From NCBI GenBank assembly GCA_036571765.1, contig BROE01000018.1:10952743-11016742 (forward strand): a DNA stretch of 64,000 bases, in the 5' to 3' direction. The notes under the pieces are model-generated. The model saw only the letters and a list, made by a program, of their open reading frames with translations. It did not search any database and was not told the origin of the DNA. Shown here piece by piece: positions 58,538-64,000 of this stretch. Source of the stretch: Plecoglossus altivelis. Lineage: Eukaryota; Chordata; Actinopteri; Osmeriformes; Plecoglossidae. Made by a program: the position numbers and the translations under genes. Each line of letters opens with the position of its first letter. Within the stretch, counting starts at the first letter, position 1.

Positions 58538-61500
58538 TCATAGGCTAGTGCTTTCAGACTGGATGTCAGGTTGAGTGGGAAGGGCCAAGTACGGGGTGGA
58601 ATCCTGACCAGCAGAGCTCCCCCCCTTTTGGTCCACAGCAAACTCCGGAACATAGGCTTGATCAATCGGCTTCAGGGACAATTCTCCATCTACAATGTGC
58701 AGAAGCATGTAAGTAACCACATGAACTGAAACATGCCAACCTGCAAGTCTACAGTACAGATGCCACCACACACTCTTGGTCTATCATAGTCACACAACCG
58801 ACACCTTGGACTTAAGACAACACTAGCAAGAAAAACACACTAAGGATATCTACAATTTGAATTTAGAGTTGTTGCAAGGATAAAATGGTATAGACAAATG
58901 GAACAAGGGATGCCCCTTAATGGCAACTTTATTAATTGTGGTTTTAGGCTATCCTTGGTGTGTTCTGAAGATCAAATGTCCATGTATACCACCTCCTGTA
59001 CCATACCTCAGGAAGATTAACCAGGAAGTGAAATGGTGTTGGAGAATACCATTGGTTGAACTGAGTTAGCTTATCTTGGTAGTTAGCAGGATCAACCAAG
59101 GCCAAGCCAAGGAGAGAGTGTATGCATGCGTGGTTAAGAAGCAGGGTTAATGTAACGGCAACATCATACATAAAAGCACGTATGTGGTTACTCACACACT
59201 CAGCAATGCACATACAAACATAGCAGGGCAGCATCAGCCAATCATATCCTTACCATTACCTGCCTCTTAATGCCAGCTCACAGACAGGGAGGGTCAGACA
59301 TCTGCAATATTTTAATAATTCCCATCATGCATTAAATCACCACAATCACAACCTGTGCGTGAGGCACTAGGAGTCAGTGTCACAAGCAAAGGGAATCATG
59401 CCTATAGAAACAATCATCTGTGGAAATCACACGCTTCTGAATCTTCAGGAAGCATTGCCAGGACATGATTTCAATATTTCAATCGGCAGTTCTTCACTTG
59501 TGTACACCGTTTATCTGTAGTATCAGCCAATATGCATCTCAACATAATTCCAATGAAATGCTACGTTCGATTTTGTATTGTAAGGAGAACAATACATAAG
59601 TAAATGTTTGGGGGGTATTTGCAGACTGAAGACACAAACACAAAGCCCTTGTCCAAGTCTCGAACTACTTACAGTACACATGATAACAATCAAGAGTATC
59701 AAGTACACATTTTAAACCCACTCCAGACTATAATGAACATAATTAATAGTTTGGCAACCACGAATGTTCCTGCCAGTTGAAAGGCCTTGGTAGCTGGAGC
59801 CATGCCTGGACCATCGCACAGCTTTTATCTGCTACTAAAATATAGAACAGACTCCTTGGCTTTATCTGGAACTGTGTGAGAGTTTCCACGAGGAAAAGTG
59901 ACAGCAGTGTGTACGTGCAAACGCACACATGTCTACCAAAAAACCTGGAAGGCAACCATTGCTCTTCTAGTGTCTTATTACAGGATGTCGATGAAGCTGC
60001 AACTCTGTCCTTTAGATCCTCCTTTACTTCCTTCTGTCCTTCAAAGTATTACTCTCACTTTCTCCACCTATTATAGCTTTTAACTTATATCTCCTCGCCT
60101 GATGGCTGTACTTTATCTTGTGACCTTCTGTCATCTGTGCTGTTCAACTAGTGTGTCCTTTAGTACTACTCTTATGTCACAATCTCCACTCTATGTGCTA
60201 TAAGCACACATTCTTACATGACAATCAGAAAGGACACAATAATTAAATTACCTGTGATGATCTTGGAGGCAGAGCTACAGATCCCATTGTCGTCTCCGCC
60301 CAGTGGTTGAGGGGGAGGAGGCATGCTGGGCCGGGGTCGGGGCTTAGGGGCAGGCCTAGTTGGTCGAGGGAGGGATCCCGAATGAAAAAAGGAAGCAGGG
60401 TTGGAGGGGGGGCCGTCCTGTGTGGGGGTGCCTGGAGGGGTGGGGGTTTTGGGAGGGGAGAGGTCAGGATCCCCCTGGGGTTGGGGAGGCTGGGGAGGAT
60501 GGGGGGGCTGGGGCGGTGGATGACTGGGGGCGTGAATGTGGCCGTCTTTGCCAGACTGGCGTCGGGGTGCGACGGAGGGAACAGGACTGTTAGCTGCTGG
60601 GCTGGGGGAGGCCCTGGGCTGGGGCTGTGGGGGGGCTGGACTCTGGCTGCTGGACTGAGCTATGAAGGGGGCCTGTCGGGGGGGTGCAGGGGCCTGCTTC
60701 TTAGTACCTGCAGAGTAGTAAAAAAATAAAAAAAACACAGACACTTTATCCAGTTCAATATCCAACACTTCGTTGGAGGCGTGAGCGTTGATGACTTAGG
60801 CTGGTGGATACCAGGAGTGGATGCTTTCTCACCTCGGCGCACCATGTGGGGGCTGGGACCCCGGGACCCACTCAAGGACTGGGGGGTCCCCACCGTGAGG
60901 TGGACTGAACCATTCCTTTGTTGAGGGGGTGTGGATGCAGGATCACGGGCTGGACTGTGAAGACAGGAATACAAAGCAACAAGCTGTCAATCAAATGTGT
61001 CATGCCACTGCCACTTGACACTTGACATGCTATGTCTGAATCAATGAGAAGAGATTGGTGGCAAAACATGCTGACTTTTACTTTTTAGTCATTTTCTCAA
61101 TGAGGTTAGTCACTTTCTCGGCAAAAAAGGTGGATGATTATAGTATAATGTTATGTTTGGAATGCATGTGGGTGGAGGTTGCATTGCTCATTACAGCACA
61201 CACTGTAGAAGCAAGATTGAAAAACAAACATCTCTGAAATCATAACAACAAACACGCGCAAGAAAGACATATTGCCAAGAAGTAGATCAAATGACACCCA
61301 TTCAGAGATTTCAACCAGCAGTGAGAGGAAGTCATGTGATAATCTCCATTGGGACTATGGAGATAGAGAGGAATGATAGTTGAACGTAAAGAAGGATAGG
61401 CAAACAGACACACAGGCAAGAATGCAAACAGACAGGCTGACCTGTCAAATGCAGGCAGGACAACAAAATACAGACAGCATCAGGCAGGTCAAAGAGCCAG

Positions 61501-63952
61501 TGGCCCTGTGCTAAATCATTCACTATTGGAAGTACACGCATTACTGTACAGCACCACTCAGCTCATGGAGGGAGTCATATAACAACTGATAGATTTGAGA
61601 GATTCGAACACATCTTTATTGCGTCACCACAAATTAACACAACACAGTACAAAAAGAGACGGCAAGCCTGGATCAACAGTGGGGAGGGGAAGAACAGATC
61701 CTGATTGCTGATTGGCTGCGTGAGGTGGGAAGGCTCTTGGGCGAAGGAGGAGGTCCGCATCTGATCACTCCTTACCTGCTCTCCTCATAGCTGAATAACA
61801 CAGGCTGCCCCCGGACTACCTGGACTTCACCCTGACCTCCACCCCCACTACCCAGGCCAGGCTGGCCCGCCTCAGAACCCCCAACCTGGGCCTGGGCCTG
61901 GGGCTCGGACTGGGTGAGACCTCCGGCCTCCAGGGGGGGCAGGGAGGGCAGGAAGACTGGTGAGGTGGGCTGGTGCTGTTTTCTATTTTGGGTGCCAGAT
62001 CTACGAGGGGGGTGATCCGGCTGTTTGTTAACAGGGCTATGAAGGAGGGGGAGAGGAGGCGAGAATGAAGACACACACACATACCACTGTCACTGTCAGA
62101 GAGCGAGGGAGAGAGAGAAAAGAAGGAGATACATCCCCTGTTTAAAAGACCAGAAAAACAAATGTGGGACATACGAGTACCGCATAAGTGATGTATCTTG
62201 TCTTGTCAAGAGAACAGAGAGAAAACCCACACAAAAAGCACAGCCAGAAAAAAACGAAAATCTAAACTTTAATAGACATAAAAGAAATTACAGAAGACAA
62301 ATGAAGACAAATAAGAATTGATATCCCAGCAAATGCCTAGAGAAAGTGTCATGGTTCATTAATTCACCAACATCAGTAAGTACCAATTTCCTTCTAGGAT
62401 ATTCATCTTAACATTGCAATACTGTAGTGTAAACAAAGAAACCGAAAAAAATCCCTTTTTAACTCAACAAAACGCTAGGTCCACAGGGTTAGAGTGTTAA
62501 GGCACAGCTTATGGGGATAGCTTAGGGGCATGAAGCTGTGACAGTCCCTCCATGGGTGGCCTGTCTGTGACGGTGATGGACTCGTCAGCTACTACGTAAA
62601 GGGCTTGGACGGCCATGCCCCGTCCCTCCTGCCTGCTGAGGGAACGGGCCAGGAGCGGGGGGCGGAGCTGCAGCTGGAGCTGGGGGGGGAGGCTGAGGCT
62701 GGGGTTGAGGCGGGACAGGTACCTGTCTTTGCGGAGGCTCTCCCCCTCCGACCCCTGGCTCCCCGGGCGTGTCCTGTCAAAGGAGCCTGGCTCGGAATCC
62801 AGGGCAGGCGTGTGGGTTGGCATGGCAAACATACCTGACACATTGAAGTCCATGTCTGAAGAGGGTGGAAAGGGGGGGGGGGAGCAAGATCAAGGTGGTC
62901 ATTTAGGCCAACAGATGCAATGATGACAAGGCAGTAGCTACTCTGCGGTGTAAATTGGGCTGAAATCTGTATCGCAAAGTGATCGTCGTGTGAGCATCGT
63001 TCTTTGTGAGGAGCCATTGTTTAACAGTAGGATGTGGAGACTAGAAGCGGAAATGAAGCACGACATTTGTGGTCTCACCATCAGGGAAGAACCAGTCAGC
63101 GTGCTGGATGATGGGTTCTATGATAGCTACTACATGGACTGAGGTAGCAGCTGCCATCTCTGCTAGCGTGCTGGTCAGCAGGGAAGAAAGCCAGAGGCAT
63201 GAGAAACACAAAACAAACACTAAGCCTAAATTTGGGCAGAACCTTGATGTCGATTTACATTGAAACATGATTGGATGACCAACCACCAAGGGATGCATTG
63301 ATGCCCTTCCTGTTGATGACACAGAAGTGGGCAGCATGTGTGTGTGGGGGGGGATCCATGTGTGTGTGTGTGCCTCACCCCTCGTTTTTGGCCCACAACA
63401 GGTTAGGACCCAACACTATGGCGATGTTGCTGGGAGACATCTTGTTCACCTCGCTATCTTGAGCCAGCTTGGCCAGAAACTTCACCAAGTACCTGGCAAT
63501 ACACACAGACACCGAAATCGAACCACCTTGTAAACTGGTGAGCAGCAATGATGAGTGGATATAAGCAGAACGGAATAGAACCCACCTGAGGTTGGCTTTG
63601 TGGTTTTTTGGCATTAAGTCACATGTTACCCATAGAGCCTGAAGTCTCTTATCAGGGTCTGACACACTGCAAATACAACACGCACCACAACATCAGCCAA
63701 TATACCAGGATGCCAGGCAACAAGCCCTATATCATACCAAATTTGAGCCATGTTAACAGCAAACAGCTTCAGGTGTGTTTACGACAAACACCGTTCTGCA
63801 TGCGTGCGCTGCGTGTAAGGAAAGGTAATCTGGGTGTGTCAGTGTGTGTGGTAGCTGAGTGTATTCTTACTTGGAGGCTTGAATCCACTCATCATACAGT
63901 TGAAAAGTCATGAGGGGTTCAGGTAGTTCCCTGAGGTAAGACTTTAAGGCTC
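58538..63952 (-). CDS. arhgap17: Rho GTPase-activating protein 17 (RICH1/nadrin), 3' nine exons
   Basis: ARHGAP17 is a BAR-RhoGAP protein that inactivates Cdc42/Rac at tight junctions and in secretion. Exons (5'>3'): 63871-63952, 63586-63666, 63379-63492, 63079-63170, 62723-62855, 61776-62036, 60833-60954, 60252-60707 and 58538-58689; all phases close. The BAR domain and the start of RhoGAP lie beyond position 64000. Visible RhoGAP blocks are GALKSYLRELPEPLMTFQLY, YLVKFLAKLAQDSEVNKMSP, SNIAIVLGPNLLWAKNEG and TLAEMAAATSVHVVAIIEP. Then follows a long proline-rich tail with many PxxP SH3-ligand sites (TKKQAPAPPRQAP, SPPKTPTPPGTPT, APKPRPRPSMPPPPQP). The last residues are SESTSL, a class I PDZ ligand (S/T-x-L) like the human ESTAL end. 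The neighbour slc5a11 is also its neighbour in human. Confidence 0.95.
58690..60251. other. Last intron of arhgap17
   Basis: A 1.56-kb intron before the terminal exon. No exon, repeat family or RNA gene is recognised in it. Confidence 0.5.
60955..61775. other. arhgap17 intron between two proline-rich exons
   Basis: About 820 bases with no recognised gene. A minor run of CAGACA-type repeats lies at 61400-61480. Confidence 0.5.
62037..62722 (-). other. arhgap17: arhgap17 intron with readable extension of the upstream exon
   Basis: The exon ending at 62723 stays open into this intron for about 71 codons to a stop at 62509-62511, giving a Leu/Gln/Arg-rich tail that ends QLHAPKLSP. The regular donor at 62723/62722 (CAG|GTACCT) joins in phase to 62036, so this is intron in the main form. 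It may serve a shorter intron-retaining isoform. Confidence 0.4.
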
Positions 63953-64000
63953 CTGGAAACAGACAAAAAGGACAGACATTCTGCTACAGTCCTTTACTTC

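Noticed and set aside
1..64000. CRISPR array, prokaryotic operon or phage system
   Set aside because: Tandem repeats here are microsatellites and minisatellites without unique spacers, and all recognised genes are spliced vertebrate genes.

Overview
This window is vertebrate nuclear DNA, almost certainly from a ray-finned (teleost) fish. The genes are split by GT-AG introns and encode vertebrate proteins. Simple repeats of the (CA)n, (TTTC)n and (GA)n types are abundant, and the mobile elements (Tc1/mariner, hAT MITE, tRNA-headed SINEs, an L2/CR1-like LINE) are typical of fish. There are no bacterial operons, CRISPR arrays or phage genes. Exon limits were worked out by hand from splice consensus, reading-frame phase and recalled family sequences. 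For ciao3, hexd, e4f1, grid2ip and slc5a11 all exon phases close exactly.

Layout: (1) 1-1604, + strand, the 3' part of a glyoxalase II gene (hagh/haghl type) carrying an in-frame TGA and an apparent 1-base insertion. (2) 1765-2985, a complete Tc1/mariner transposon with an intact DD36E transposase. (3) 4355-7631, - strand, ciao3 (NARFL), 11 exons, 476 aa, with two GC-AG introns. (4) 8838-12599, - strand, a membrane-anchored hexosaminidase D, 13 exons, 565 aa. (5) 13.3-16.35 kb, a decayed - strand LINE that contains a minisatellite and a nested SINE. (6) 17418-23067, + strand, e4f1, 14 exons, 775 aa. (7) 26228-47465, + strand, grid2ip (delphilin), 23 exons, about 1844 aa, with a very large low-complexity exon. 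(8) 50678-56034, + strand, slc5a11 (SMIT2 type), 15 exons, 684 aa. (9) 58538-63952, - strand, the 3' nine exons of arhgap17; its 5' part lies beyond the right edge.

The genes do not form a single pathway. CIAO3 matures cytosolic and nuclear Fe-S proteins, E4F1 is a zinc-finger regulator and E3 ligase, HEXD is a glycosidase, delphilin is a postsynaptic formin scaffold, SLC5A11 carries Na+/myo-inositol, and ARHGAP17 is a Rho-family GAP. The pairs hagh(l)/ciao3 and slc5a11/arhgap17 are also neighbours in human (16p13.3 and 16p12), so these pairings look ancestral. The most unusual features are the Tyr/Gln heptad-repeat expansion in the delphilin FH1 region, the lesions in the glyoxalase II copy, the intact DD36E transposon, and the LINE whose polymerase core has been replaced by a tandem array.
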